Assembly: GCA_028872955.1 (NCBI GenBank)
Contig: JAGWNX010000008.1
Span: 1 to 64,000, forward strand
Length of the DNA: 64,000 nucleotides
From: Acidobacteriota bacterium
Lineage (GTDB): Bacteria; Acidobacteriota; Terriglobia; Terriglobales; Acidobacteriaceae
Direction: 5' to 3'
Shown here: positions 42,555-50,667 of the stretch, in pieces
Numbering within the stretch: position 1 is the first letter of the stretch
Layout: each line of letters starts with the position of its first letter
Translations under genes and position numbers: made by a program
The notes under the pieces: model-generated
What the model was told of the DNA's origin: nothing
Seen by the model: the letters and a program-made list of their open reading frames with translations, nothing else
The model's database searches: none

Positions 42555-43814
42555 ATGCCGGAACCAAACCAGACCGTCCCTGCGACCGTGCCGGAACAGC
42601 CAGAGAGCAAACCTCCGCTACGGAAGAGTATGCCGGTGGTGATTGCCCTGGTTGTCATCCTCGGGCTTATCGGTATCGCCAATCTCTCCAGCCTTTTGAG
42701 CGGCAATAAGAAGAACGCTCCGGCCAGTGCCATGCCCATGCGTCCGGCAGCGCCGAACGCCCAGCAGGTAAACAGCTTCGAGTCGCAGCAGCAGTTGCAG
42801 GCGCAGCGTGACGCCGATGCGCGGCAGCATCAGCAGGAGCTTGCCGCCGCGCTCCAGCAGCTTCAGCAGACCGAAGGTGCGCCCGGTCCGGAGGCCGCAG
42901 GCGCACCGCCGATGACCGCCAAGCAGCGCGACGCGATTTACGGCGACAGTCCCAACGCCCCACAGCGCACCTCCAATATGTCCGAGGCGCAAGCTGAGGC
43001 CAGGCAGAAGGAGCTTGCACGCGAAAAAGAGCGTCAGGATGCTATCGACAGCGACACCGTAGCGATTGATTTCGAGCGTACCAGCGCAGCTCCGGCGACG
43101 ACACAGGCCGCGCAAGGGACGGCTGCTACCGCAGCCGGCGGCGCGGCTTCGCCCAAACCAGTCGCTACGGCGGCAAAGGCTGATGCTCAAAAGAACCCTC
43201 TGGCCGGATACGACTTCGATAGCTACGATGGCCGTCTCTATCGCGTCTTCGAGGGAACGGTACTTGAGGGCGTCGTGACCAACCACATTGACGGCGGTTT
43301 CAGCGGCCCCATCATGGTTTCGCTGACGACCGATCTGTACTCCCACGACCATCAGCAGCTTCTCTTGCCCCAGGGCACGCGGCTGTTAGGCGACGTGCAA
43401 AGCGTCGGCAATGCACAACAGCGCAAGATGTTCGTTACGTTCCATCGCGCCATCTGCCCGGACGGATTTTCGTTGGAGTTTGCGAAGTACATCGGCCTTG
43501 ACCAGATCGGCACCACCGGCCTTGCAACCAAAGTAGACCATGGATATTTGCAGGCGTTCGCCGCCGCAGCCGCTATCGGCGGCCTTGGCGGTCTCGCACA
43601 GATCGGGAATGGCGGCAGTGTTCTTGATCCTTCCGTGCAGATTCGCAACGGGATCTCCGAACAGTCCGCAGTCGAGGGTGAGCAGGTGTTGAATCACTTC
43701 CTCAACCGGCTGCCGATCATCACGCTCAAGGAAGGTTCCCGTGCCCGCGTGTACATCGGCACCGACCTTCTGATTCCGGCCTATGCGGAGCATCGCGTCG
43801 ATCCCACCTTATAG
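42555..43814 (+). CDS. virB10: VirB10/TrbI-family channel protein
   Basis: 419-residue energy-coupling channel component spanning both membranes. A cytoplasmic N-terminus, one transmembrane helix (about 28-50, VVIALVVILGLIGIANL), a long Gln/Ala/Pro-rich periplasmic linker (about 60-200), then the conserved TrbI beta-barrel domain (LAGYDFDSYDGRLYRVFEGTVLEGV to RVYIGTDLLIPAY). The stop of virB9 and this ATG are 2 bp apart, GAGGAAGCGAGG supplying the ribosome-binding site. Confidence 0.88.
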   Translation: MPEPNQTVPATVPEQPESKPPLRKSMPVVIALVVILGLIGIANLSSLLSGNKKNAPASAMPMRPAAPNAQQVNSFESQQQLQAQRDADARQHQQELAAALQQLQQTEGAPGPEAAGAPPMTAKQRDAIYGDSPNAPQRTSNMSEAQAEARQKELAREKERQDAIDSDTVAIDFERTSAAPATTQAAQGTAATAAGGAASPKPVATAAKADAQKNPLAGYDFDSYDGRLYRVFEGTVLEGVVTNHIDGGFSGPIMVSLTTDLYSHDHQQLLLPQGTRLLGDVQSVGNAQQRKMFVTFHRAICPDGFSLEFAKYIGLDQIGTTGLATKVDHGYLQAFAAAAAIGGLGGLAQIGNGGSVLDPSVQIRNGISEQSAVEGEQVLNHFLNRLPIITLKEGSRARVYIGTDLLIPAYAEHRVDPTL

Positions 43815-43827
43815 AGAGGAGCTGGTA

Positions 43828-44061
43828 ATGAATGACCGTTACGAACATTTGCTCCGCAAGTCACGCGATGCCAAGCGCGGCGAGCATGACGCATGGTGTG
43901 TGCAGTCCACCGGCGAGAAGGTTGCCGTGGCACTCGTCCTCAATCGTGCCGATTGGCTGGCCGAGATCGGCTACACGATTCCCGAAGCCATCGAGCGCAG
44001 CGGCACGGAGTGGGTAGCCATCATTCCGCAGGTTGCTCGCCAGCTTGCGGAGGAGGAATGA
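43828..44061 (+). CDS. Small hypothetical protein in the conjugation operon
   Basis: 77-residue soluble protein (NDRYEHLLRKSRDAKRGEHD...), no signal peptide or membrane segment, mixed charge. Family not recognised. The ATG at 43828 has GAGAGGAG upstream; an in-frame ATG at 43783 lies inside virB10 and is less likely. It lies 13 bp after virB10 and is followed at once by another small gene, so it is expressed with the mating apparatus. Confidence 0.6.
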   Translation: MNDRYEHLLRKSRDAKRGEHDAWCVQSTGEKVAVALVLNRADWLAEIGYTIPEAIERSGTEWVAIIPQVARQLAEEE

Positions 44062-44066
44062 CAGCC

Positions 44067-44273
44067 ATGCAGACAATTCCGCTCCATCGCTTCCATCAAA
44101 TTTCAGGAATCATTGCCGCTATTCTCCTGGCTCTCCTGCTCATTGGGACAGCGACCGGCAGAAACACGCTTGCGTGGATTTACCTCCAGTCCACCGAGGC
44201 CATGACAAACGCAACACATATTTACGCATTTTCTCTGGACAGGTTGGACCCAACCTGCCCGCAGTGCATGTAG
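44067..44273 (+). CDS. Small single-pass membrane protein in the conjugation operon
   Basis: 68 residues: basic N-terminus, one hydrophobic helix (about 13-29, SGIIAAILLALLLIGT) and a periplasmic tail ending in CPQCM with two Cys. Not a recognised VirB7 (no lipobox). ATG 44067 has GGAGG 10 bp upstream; ATG 44058, which overlaps the previous stop, is an alternative. Probably an accessory subunit of the secretion channel, or fills the missing VirB7 role. Confidence 0.5.
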   Translation: MQTIPLHRFHQISGIIAAILLALLLIGTATGRNTLAWIYLQSTEAMTNATHIYAFSLDRLDPTCPQCM

Positions 44274-44297
44274 TTCAACCCAATCGCAGGAGGCTTT

Positions 44298-45086
44298 ATG
44301 AAAGTCACACTGACCAACCGCCGCAAGTGGCTCATCGGAGCAGGCGCGGCATTGTTGCTGACGGCAACGCCGAGCTTTGCTCTCTTCGGCATCGGGGATA
44401 TTGTCTTCGACCCCACCAGCTACGCCAGCCTTGTATCGCAGCTCACCACACTTCAGACGCAATACAACATGCTGAAGAACAACATCGCCCATTTCTCGGC
44501 GAAGCAGCAGTGGCAAACTGCCCTTCATGCCCTGGAGAACGTGAATGTACCCAATATGTTCGGGGAGACGGCGGGCATGAGCATCGCCCTTAATACCAAC
44601 TCGCCGTCTGCGTCCTCGACTGCATGGAAGGCTGCCACCGTCACGATGAACGGCAGTGCCCCAACCTATCTGGCCAGCCAGTCTCTCGGCAGCTCGCGCA
44701 CGTCGCAGCTTGCCTTGATTGAAACGTCCGATGCTGTATCGCCCGATTGCCTTACGGCTGTGGGCCAGTATCGGAGCGTTCGGAGCACCAACGCGACGGC
44801 GAACAGCTCGCTTCTGTCTTCGCAGTTTGATGTCTCCGACTCCACCAATAGCGAAGTTCAACAGCTTAATCTCCTGAATGCTGCAGAGGCGCAAAAGATG
44901 GCTGAGATGCAGTCGCAGGGCACGCTACAGGCTTGCCTTGCGTCGCAGATGACGGTCGCCAACATGGAGCACCGCAACGCAGCCGTCGAAGACCTCAACA
45001 CCGCCGTCTTCGTACAGCAGCAGCGTTCGGCCAACGACACCAGTGCCGCCAACGAAGGCAGCACCTGGGACAGCTACCTGCCATAA
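44298..45086 (+). CDS. virB5: VirB5/TrbJ-family pilus-associated protein
   Basis: 262 residues with a signal peptide (RRKWLIGAGAALLLTATPSFA). The mature start LFGIGDIVFDPTSYASLVSQL followed by a heptad-rich stretch is typical of TrbJ/VirB5 minor pilin proteins exposed at the pilus tip. The remaining helical region contains QAQ-type coiled coil (about 190-240). The C-terminus, SAANEGSTWDSYLP, recurs in modified form at the end of the next small gene. AGGAGG precedes the ATG. Confidence 0.75.
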   Translation: MKVTLTNRRKWLIGAGAALLLTATPSFALFGIGDIVFDPTSYASLVSQLTTLQTQYNMLKNNIAHFSAKQQWQTALHALENVNVPNMFGETAGMSIALNTNSPSASSTAWKAATVTMNGSAPTYLASQSLGSSRTSQLALIETSDAVSPDCLTAVGQYRSVRSTNATANSSLLSSQFDVSDSTNSEVQQLNLLNAAEAQKMAEMQSQGTLQACLASQMTVANMEHRNAAVEDLNTAVFVQQQRSANDTSAANEGSTWDSYLP

Positions 45087-45097
45087 CGGAGACTGCG

Positions 45098-45367
45098 ATG
45101 TTGAAAGCGATCAATACCAAAATCCTGCTCGCCATCCTCGCGGCTCTCACCGCGATTGGTGGCGCGCTTACCTACCAGCGGCACGAGGCGGCGAAAGCCG
45201 CCGCTGCCGCCGCCAAAGCTGCGGCCACCCTTCAGCAACAGCAGAAGGACACCGAAGAACGAAAGGCAGAGGATGAGGCTTTCCGACAGCGTGTGGAGGC
45301 GGACAAAAAGAAGCATAACTCCGCCGCCGCCCATGAAGGCAAGACCTGGCAGAAGTACATTCCGTAA
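45098..45367 (+). CDS. Small coiled-coil protein sharing the VirB5 C-terminal motif
   Basis: 89 residues: N-terminal membrane anchor or uncleaved signal (ILLAILAALTAIGGALTY), an Ala/Gln/Lys-rich coiled coil (about 27-72), and the tail AAAHEGKTWQKYIP. The tail matches that of the preceding VirB5 (EGxTWxxY[LI]P). Resembles the small TrbK/EexN-type or lipoprotein-sized genes next to trbJ only in position. GGAG precedes the ATG. Family not recognised. Confidence 0.65.
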   Translation: MLKAINTKILLAILAALTAIGGALTYQRHEAAKAAAAAAKAAATLQQQQKDTEERKAEDEAFRQRVEADKKKHNSAAAHEGKTWQKYIP

Positions 45368-45391
45368 ACGCAACCGGGGGAGAGTAGCGAT

Positions 45392-46315
45392 ATGGTTTCC
45401 GTGGTGTTGTTAGCACAAGCATTGCCGAGCGCAAGTTCAGGCGTCGATTGGTTGTACCAGTTCACGAATAACCTCACCAACTTGACCACGCAGAACGGCG
45501 GCGCACTGACGCAGCTTGGACTCACGGAGCTTGCCTGCATCTCTCTCTTTACGCTCATCAGTCTGGTCATCAACTGGAATACCACCAGCATGACTTTTCG
45601 TTTTCATGCCCAGCCCGTCCACGCGGGCGATTTGGTCAATTTTCTATTGCGGCTCATCATCTGCTGCCTGCTTGAAAACTATTGGGTGAATCCATTCCCC
45701 GGCGCGAGCTTCGGTATCAATCATTTCTTTTCCTACATCGCGCAGGCGATGGTCGCTGCCTTCGATCAGAACTCGCTTGACACCCTGCTCCAGCTTTTCA
45801 AGACCGCTGGCGACAATACCGCGATGCCCTCTCTCATGGCTCCGGTTCAAATCCTTTGCTACTTCGTCGTGCAGGCACTTCTCGGCATCTCATCCGCCAT
45901 CCTTTTTGTGATTAATTGCAGCGCCTTCATCCTCTACGGAGTGACCGCCTTATTCGGGCCGATCTTCGTTCCGCTCTTAATGACAAAGACATTTCGTGCG
46001 AAGTTCTTTCACTTCCTTGATGTACTTATCAGCTTCGCCATGATTCGCGCCGTGGCCGCCGCATTCATCTTCGTTTGGGGTGGCTTTATGAATGCCTTTA
46101 TTCAGCAAACCTTCAACGGAAATTACTCGATGGAGATGTGGCTTGCCAATCTCATTCCGTGCATCATGGTATTCGTCGCATTCATCGTGAACATGCTCTT
46201 TATTCCGAGCATGACACAAGCAATCTTCGGTGGGGCGGCGGGACTGGCAGGAAATATGGGCAACGCGGTGAGCAATGTCGTCTCGACACTCTTCATCGCG
46301 GGAGGAGCTGGATAA
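45392..46315 (+). CDS. virB6: VirB6/TrbL-family polytopic channel protein
   Basis: 307-residue inner-membrane protein with about six hydrophobic segments, including ELACISLFTLISLVINW, LVNFLLRLIICCLL, a long ILCYFVVQALLGISSAILF block, ISFAMIRAVAAAFIFVWGGF and IPCIMVFVAFIVNMLFI. The block around YGVTALFGPIFVPLLM matches the conserved TrbL/VirB6 core. It forms the inner-membrane translocation path. GGGGGAGAG precedes the ATG. Confidence 0.78.
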   Translation: MVSVVLLAQALPSASSGVDWLYQFTNNLTNLTTQNGGALTQLGLTELACISLFTLISLVINWNTTSMTFRFHAQPVHAGDLVNFLLRLIICCLLENYWVNPFPGASFGINHFFSYIAQAMVAAFDQNSLDTLLQLFKTAGDNTAMPSLMAPVQILCYFVVQALLGISSAILFVINCSAFILYGVTALFGPIFVPLLMTKTFRAKFFHFLDVLISFAMIRAVAAAFIFVWGGFMNAFIQQTFNGNYSMEMWLANLIPCIMVFVAFIVNMLFIPSMTQAIFGGAAGLAGNMGNAVSNVVSTLFIAGGAG

Positions 46316-46317
46316 AA

Positions 46318-46503
46318 ATGTTCAAGTATCAGGTTCACGCGCTGGCAATGAGAAAAGCGGGTTTAGGCACGCCGCTTGGCTGCCTGTTTCTGGTAATCCT
46401 TCTCGGCTGCGTCATCGCCGGATTGATCTATGCCGCCGTCGTTATCCACGCCGTCAACGAAAGGAGTCATCCACCCCATGTCCACGCACACAGTAGTCAA
46501 TGA
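46318..46503 (+). CDS. Small single-pass membrane protein in the conjugation operon
   Basis: 61 residues with one hydrophobic helix (about 20-44, LGCLFLVILLGCVIAGLIYAAVVI) and a His-rich tail (HPPHVHAHSS). Its 3' end overlaps virB8 by 26 bp. GGAGG lies about 12 bp before the ATG. Family not recognised; candidate accessory channel subunit. Confidence 0.5.
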   Translation: MFKYQVHALAMRKAGLGTPLGCLFLVILLGCVIAGLIYAAVVIHAVNERSHPPHVHAHSSQ

Positions 46504-47287
46504 CCAGCCGATATTGACGCAGGAACAGGCATTGCTCACGGATCAGATTGGCAACGAGGTCTATGCGTCGCATTACGCCGAGCGCAAAGCCTACGGCTTC
46601 ATCCTCGCTTGTGGCACTGTTTTGCTGTGCGGCTCCATGTGGCTCAATTTCTCTCTTGCCCGCCGTCCGCTCGTAAATCGCTACATTCGTATTGATGAGA
46701 TGGGCCGCGCCCAGGCCATCCAATACAGCGACTTGAACTACAGTCCGCGTGAGGGTGAGATTCGTACCTATCTCACCGATTGGGCAAACTACCGCTACAC
46801 CATCAGCCGCGACACCATCGCCAAGAAATACCCCCTCAACTATTACTTCCTGTCCAGCAATCTCGCCTCGCAGTTGATGGCGGAAGACAACCAGAATCAC
46901 CTTGTCTCGCAGGTCATCGGCGGCCAGATTGAGCAAAGCGACGTGGAGGTGAAGGATGTCACCATCACCGCCATGTCTCAGGAGACGGTACAGGGCGCAG
47001 TCATGGCCCGTGGCACGGCGCTCCTTGCCCTGGACAAGCTCTACTCCCCAAGTCATTCGCGGGAGCCGAGGACTGAGCATTGGATGCTCAGTATTACCTA
47101 CTATCTCAATCCCAAACAGGTCAGCGATCAGGCCAAGATTTACCCGCAATACGAGTTCATCAACCCACTCGGTTTGACTATCACCGAGTTCCATGAAAAC
47201 CGCGTGTCCGTCGATCCCATCGCGCCCGGCGCTCCGGCTCCGACTGCAAACGGAAGTACGGTGCCATCGGCAGGAGGAATACGGTGA
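46478..47287 (+). CDS. virB8: VirB8/TrbF-family bitopic channel protein
   Basis: 269 residues: short cytoplasmic N-terminus, one transmembrane helix (about 36-58, FILACGTVLLCGSMWLNF) and a periplasmic NTF2-like domain (IRTYLTDWANYRYTISRDTIAKKYPLNYY is within it) with a proline-rich tail. VirB8/TrbF nucleates assembly of the secretion channel. ATG 46478 has AAGGAG 11 bp upstream; upstream in-frame ATG 46430 would add an improbable tail. The stop overlaps the virB11 GTG. Confidence 0.8.
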   Translation: MSTHTVVNDQPILTQEQALLTDQIGNEVYASHYAERKAYGFILACGTVLLCGSMWLNFSLARRPLVNRYIRIDEMGRAQAIQYSDLNYSPREGEIRTYLTDWANYRYTISRDTIAKKYPLNYYFLSSNLASQLMAEDNQNHLVSQVIGGQIEQSDVEVKDVTITAMSQETVQGAVMARGTALLALDKLYSPSHSREPRTEHWMLSITYYLNPKQVSDQAKIYPQYEFINPLGLTITEFHENRVSVDPIAPGAPAPTANGSTVPSAGGIR

Positions 47288-48264
47288 GCTTCGAGCTGAT
47301 ATTGCCGTTCTTTCCCGAAGAGTTGCGGGCGCTACTACTTGACCCCTCCATCTCCGATTTGATGATTAATGGCACCAGCGGCGTCTACGCCGACCGTGGC
47401 GGCGTGGTCGAGCATATTGCGCTCTCCACGCCGTACAGCAACGACCGCTTGCAGGCCGCGATTGAACGTGTCGCCCGCCTGCTTGGACAAGACCTTACCA
47501 GCCAGAATCCCATCCTGAATACCCGCCTGCCGGACGGCTCCCGCGTCGCCGTCGTCGGCTCGCCATCCTCAATCAATGGACCGACGTTCACCGTGCGGAA
47601 ATTCAATCGCTGGTTTACGTCCGAGGAGCTGATTGCATCGGGGAGTCTGCCGGAGGAGATTCGGGATGCAGTTGTGAGCTTCATTGCAGAGCGGAAGAAC
47701 GGCATCATCAGCGGCGGAACCGGCAGTGGGAAGACAACTCTGATGAAGGCGTTGCTAGATCATGTGCCGCTGCATGAACGCCTAATCGTCATTGAGCAAC
47801 CCGCCGAGCTAAAGATAACGCATCCGAACGCCGTTCGGTGGGAGGCTGTCGAGGCCATCCCCGGCCAGGTTGCCGTGACTCCAAGCCAGCTTGTCGCCGC
47901 TGCGCTGCGCCATCGTCCAGACCGCATCATCATGGGCGAGATACGCGATGAATGCGGGTACGACCTGTTGCAAGCGATGAATACCGGCCACGGTGGAACG
48001 CTCTCGACCATTCATGCAAAGAGTGCGTGGGACGCCCTCAATCGGCTATCGGATCTCGCCTTGAGTGCCAGGCCCAATCTCAACCACTCTTTCATCCGTT
48101 CGGAGACGGCGGAAGCCATCGACTTTGTTCTGTATTGCGAACGCGATCATGCGGGCCGACGCAGAGTACGCGAGCTTATTGCCGTGAAGGGCTACAGCCA
48201 CGCAGACCAGTCCTTCGAGACAGAGGACATCTATCGCGCTTCCTCTGCCGCAGTGGCAGCATGA
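47284..48264 (+). CDS. virB11: VirB11/TrbB-family ATPase
   Basis: 326-residue hexameric secretion ATPase. N-terminal domain to about 120, then Walker A GGTGSGKT with K150, Asp box with LIVIEQPAEL, Walker B region RIIMGEIRDE, and the His box GHGGTLSTIHA, all in the standard order. GTG start overlaps the virB8 stop (GTGA) and AGGAGG lies just before it. It switches between pilus assembly and DNA transfer. Confidence 0.92.
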   Translation: MSFELILPFFPEELRALLLDPSISDLMINGTSGVYADRGGVVEHIALSTPYSNDRLQAAIERVARLLGQDLTSQNPILNTRLPDGSRVAVVGSPSSINGPTFTVRKFNRWFTSEELIASGSLPEEIRDAVVSFIAERKNGIISGGTGSGKTTLMKALLDHVPLHERLIVIEQPAELKITHPNAVRWEAVEAIPGQVAVTPSQLVAAALRHRPDRIIMGEIRDECGYDLLQAMNTGHGGTLSTIHAKSAWDALNRLSDLALSARPNLNHSFIRSETAEAIDFVLYCERDHAGRRRVRELIAVKGYSHADQSFETEDIYRASSAAVAA

Positions 48265-48347
48265 GACTCGGATGGAACCGGAATCGTTATGGTGCTTCTC
48301 ACCCACAACACGAAACAGAATCTTTCGACCGGAAGGTGCGCGCCTGA
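48261..48347 (+). CDS. Possible 28-codon coupled peptide after virB11
   Basis: ATG 48261 overlaps the virB11 stop (ATGA) and opens a 28-residue basic, His/Asn-rich peptide. No family; could be an accidental frame or the remnant of a longer protein. Reported because translational coupling is used repeatedly in this operon. Confidence 0.2.
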   Translation: MRLGWNRNRYGASHPQHETESFDRKVRA

Positions 48348-48624
48348 GCATGGCGCAGGCCGCCTGAAGACATTCGGTTTCGGAGCGGACTTGCGGCTCT
48401 TTGTGGAGTCCTCGGTGGGGACGAGTGAACCCAGTTCGCCGGTGCATGGCATCGTCAGGAAGCGGATGAAGAGGATTGGTCAGGCGGGTGTCTCCCATAT
48501 GTATCCCGCTTTCTGCACGGTCACGGCTTCGGGGTCAAACCGACGCCCGGCGGCAGGCTCGTTCTTCTGCTTCGGCTTGTGCCGCCTTCGGTTACGGTTT
48601 CCGTCTGTGACGGACCCTCCGTAA
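48289..48624 (+). CDS. Possible hypothetical protein between virB11 and ssb
   Basis: 111 codons, mostly high-GC third positions, in a 454-bp gap otherwise without genes. The product is basic and Ser/Gly/Arg-rich with a Phe/Cys-rich late part (SFFCFGLC) and no recognisable domain. No clear ribosome-binding site. Could be spurious; the gap may instead be a leader or promoter for ssb. Confidence 0.3.
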   Translation: MVLLTHNTKQNLSTGRCAPEHGAGRLKTFGFGADLRLFVESSVGTSEPSSPVHGIVRKRMKRIGQAGVSHMYPAFCTVTASGSNRRPAAGSFFCFGLCRLRLRFPSVTDPP

Positions 48625-48718
48625 ATGCAGAACTTCGGCCTTGGGAGTCGGACCCACTCGCTGGGCTCCGCCAGGTGTGACCCGAGCAGATCGGGAATTC
48701 AAAAACGGAGACACAATC

Positions 48719-49090
48719 ATGTACCTGAACAAAGTAATCCTCATGGGCTTCCTCGGCGGCGATGCAGTCGTTCGCACCGGCAAAAACAACAAGTCATTCA
48801 CCACGCTCTCCCTTGCCACCAAGGAGTCCCGCAAGGACAAAGAGACCGGCAAGTACAACGAGCGCACCGAATGGCACAACCTCATCGTCTTCGGCAAGCT
48901 GGCCGAGTTCGCAGCCAAGCTCAAGAAGGGCGCTCACATCCAGATCGAAGGCAAGATTCAGCACTCCGAATACAAGGGTGTAAAGACCGACACGATCCGG
49001 GTGACTTCCATCCTCAAGCTCGACCGCGCAGAGCGGGTTGCCGCCGAGGATGAGTTCGATGAGACCTTCGACGAGGACGTGGCCGCATAG
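48719..49090 (+). CDS. ssb: Single-stranded DNA-binding protein
   Basis: 123-residue SSB with an OB fold: LNKVILMGFLGGDAVV at the start, TEWHNLIVFGKLAEF in the middle and HIQIEGKIQHSEYKG. The acidic tail (EDEFDETFDED) takes the place of the usual C-terminal DDDIPF. Element-borne SSBs protect DNA during conjugative transfer. GGAG precedes the ATG at 48719; a rho-independent terminator follows. Confidence 0.9.
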   Translation: MYLNKVILMGFLGGDAVVRTGKNNKSFTTLSLATKESRKDKETGKYNERTEWHNLIVFGKLAEFAAKLKKGAHIQIEGKIQHSEYKGVKTDTIRVTSILKLDRAERVAAEDEFDETFDEDVAA

Positions 49091-49104
49091 GCCATTTCCT
49101 TCAA

Positions 49105-49135
49105 GAGAAAGCCCGGTGAAAGCCGGGCTTCTCTT
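49105..49135 (+). terminator. Terminator after ssb
   Basis: AAGCCCGG (49109-49116) pairs with CCGGGCTT (49123-49130), 6-nt loop; the stem extends through GAGA/TCTC with a one-base bulge and is followed by CTCTTCT. Confidence 0.7.
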
Positions 49136-49177
49136 CTGCTAAAAGCCCGCACAATCACACTCGCAAGAGGTGCCACC

Positions 49178-50128
49178 ATGAGTCAAACTGCCGCCAGCTT
49201 TCTCAGACGTTGCTTCGCCCCGGAAGAGACCATTGCGGTACTGCTTCGCAGCCAGGATGCCGCAGCTCCCATGCAACGAGTTGTGCAATTGGAGCAAGTT
49301 CTGGAGACGCCGTATATGGCGTGGCTCTCCTACGAGAACCAGCATGGTCGCAACAATATCTACGTCGCTGCCAATCCGCTTCGTCCTGGTAGCCGGAAAC
49401 GTACCAAAGAGTGCATCGCATCCGTGCGCCATCTCTATATAGACATCGACACCGATGGAGATGCCCGGCTCGCTGCGCTGCGGGCATCGGAGTTGGTGCC
49501 CCCGCCGACCTCAATTCTGTCCACCTCTCCGGGCAAATATCAGGTTCTTTGGCGGGTGGAAGGCTTCGACTTCCCCCGTCAGGAGCAGACGCTCAAGCTG
49601 CTCGCGATTGCCTTCGGCGGCGATTCCGCTTGTACGGATTGCAACCGTGTTCTCCGCGTACCCGGTTTCCTGAATCGCAAGTACGATCCAGCCCACCGTG
49701 TGACGGTCGAATATCCCGATGATTCTGTATGGACTCCCGATGACTTCCTGTTGGACGCAGGCACAGTCGATGCCATGCTTTTCGACGATGCTGTCGCCTC
49801 CCGAAAACCGCCATCGAAGCACAGCAATTCGGAGAGCGATTGGGCATGGGTCTCCCATGAGCTTGCCCACGGTAAAGATGCCGTCAAACTGACGCGGGAG
49901 CTTGCTTCGCGCCGCTCCGACAAGCCCAATCCTCTGTACTACGCGCAGCGCACTGTCGATGTCGCTTCGGCTCGCCTTTGGCTCATCGAAGGCGTCGGCA
50001 CCGACGACGTGATTGCGATGCTCGAATCCCGCCGTCGCTTCGAGATTCCCGCAGCACTTTGCTCTGCTCGTGCGCGAGAGATTGCGGCCACGGCAGAACG
50101 CATGATTGCCCACACAAAGTCGGCCTGA
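49178..50128 (+). CDS. RepB-like DNA primase domain protein
   Basis: 316 residues. Residues of about 60-190 carry the archaeo-eukaryotic primase-like motif set of RepB/RSF1010-type primases: LYIDIDTDGD (D89, D91), STSPGKYQVLWRV and NRVLRVPGFLNRKY. Such plasmid primases prime replication of the transferred strand or of the excised circle. No helicase domain is attached. Located between ssb and the oriT-like region. A GAGGTG lies just before the ATG. Confidence 0.8.
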   Translation: MSQTAASFLRRCFAPEETIAVLLRSQDAAAPMQRVVQLEQVLETPYMAWLSYENQHGRNNIYVAANPLRPGSRKRTKECIASVRHLYIDIDTDGDARLAALRASELVPPPTSILSTSPGKYQVLWRVEGFDFPRQEQTLKLLAIAFGGDSACTDCNRVLRVPGFLNRKYDPAHRVTVEYPDDSVWTPDDFLLDAGTVDAMLFDDAVASRKPPSKHSNSESDWAWVSHELAHGKDAVKLTRELASRRSDKPNPLYYAQRTVDVASARLWLIEGVGTDDVIAMLESRRRFEIPAALCSARAREIAATAERMIAHTKSA

Positions 50129-50151
50129 TTTCAACCCAAAAGGAGAATGCA

Positions 50152-50478
50152 ATGCCACTGCTAGAAGTCACCCAAATCCGCCACGTCAGCGCGTCCATTC
50201 GGCTTACTGATTCAACAGCTTTATTGGTCGATCAATATGCCGCGTTCATCAAGGCCCAAGCGAACAGCGTTGTAGAAGAAGCGCTGAAGCACGTCTTCGC
50301 CAAAGACCGCGACTTTCAGGATTACTTGAAGTCGCCCGAAGCACAGCGGATTACGCCGACGCTTCGCGTGCGTCGTGCCAGTGCCAATGATGGCGCGGAA
50401 GCATCGGCAAAGAAGCCGGTATCCGCTGCATCATCGGCGTCCCAAACCCCGGCAGTTGTGGCGGGTTCGAGAGCATGA
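50152..50478 (+). CDS. Small hypothetical protein upstream of the candidate oriT
   Basis: 108 residues. The N-terminal part (IRHVSASIRLTDSTALLVDQYAAFIKAQANSVVEEALKHVF) reads like a ribbon-helix-helix DNA-binding fold; the C-terminal 35 residues are Ala/Ser/Pro-rich and probably disordered. AAAGGAG precedes the ATG. A DNA-binding regulator or relaxosome component is plausible but not shown. Confidence 0.6.
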   Translation: MPLLEVTQIRHVSASIRLTDSTALLVDQYAAFIKAQANSVVEEALKHVFAKDRDFQDYLKSPEAQRITPTLRVRRASANDGAEASAKKPVSAASSASQTPAVVAGSRA

Positions 50479-50509
50479 TCCTCCATCTACATCCGTGGCA
50501 GTGCCAGAG

Positions 50510-50648
50510 CGGTGCTGCGCACCGGGTGTATTTCGACACTCCACCCCTAGTAGGGAGCTGTTTAGCTCCCTGCGGGAGCTAATGGGTTCCGTAACAAAGT
50601 ACATGACTTACGAAAATCGGGGAGCTAGTTAGCTCCCTGCGATTTTCG
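50510..50648. promoter_or_regulatory. Hairpin-rich candidate oriT
   Basis: CGGTGC-TGC-GCACCG (50510-50524) is a perfect hairpin followed by GGTGTATTTCGACA, resembling the hairpin-plus-GTATTG nic region of R388-type oriT. Then GGGAGCT/AGCTCCC occur alternately at 50553, 50564, 50574, 50620 and 50631. The last pair lies inside a longer stem CGAAAATCG (50611-50619)/CGATTTTCG (50640-50648). It sits directly before a relaxosome-type gene, coupling protein and relaxase. Confidence 0.5.
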
Positions 50649-50667
50649 AGATTGGGCCATCATTTCC

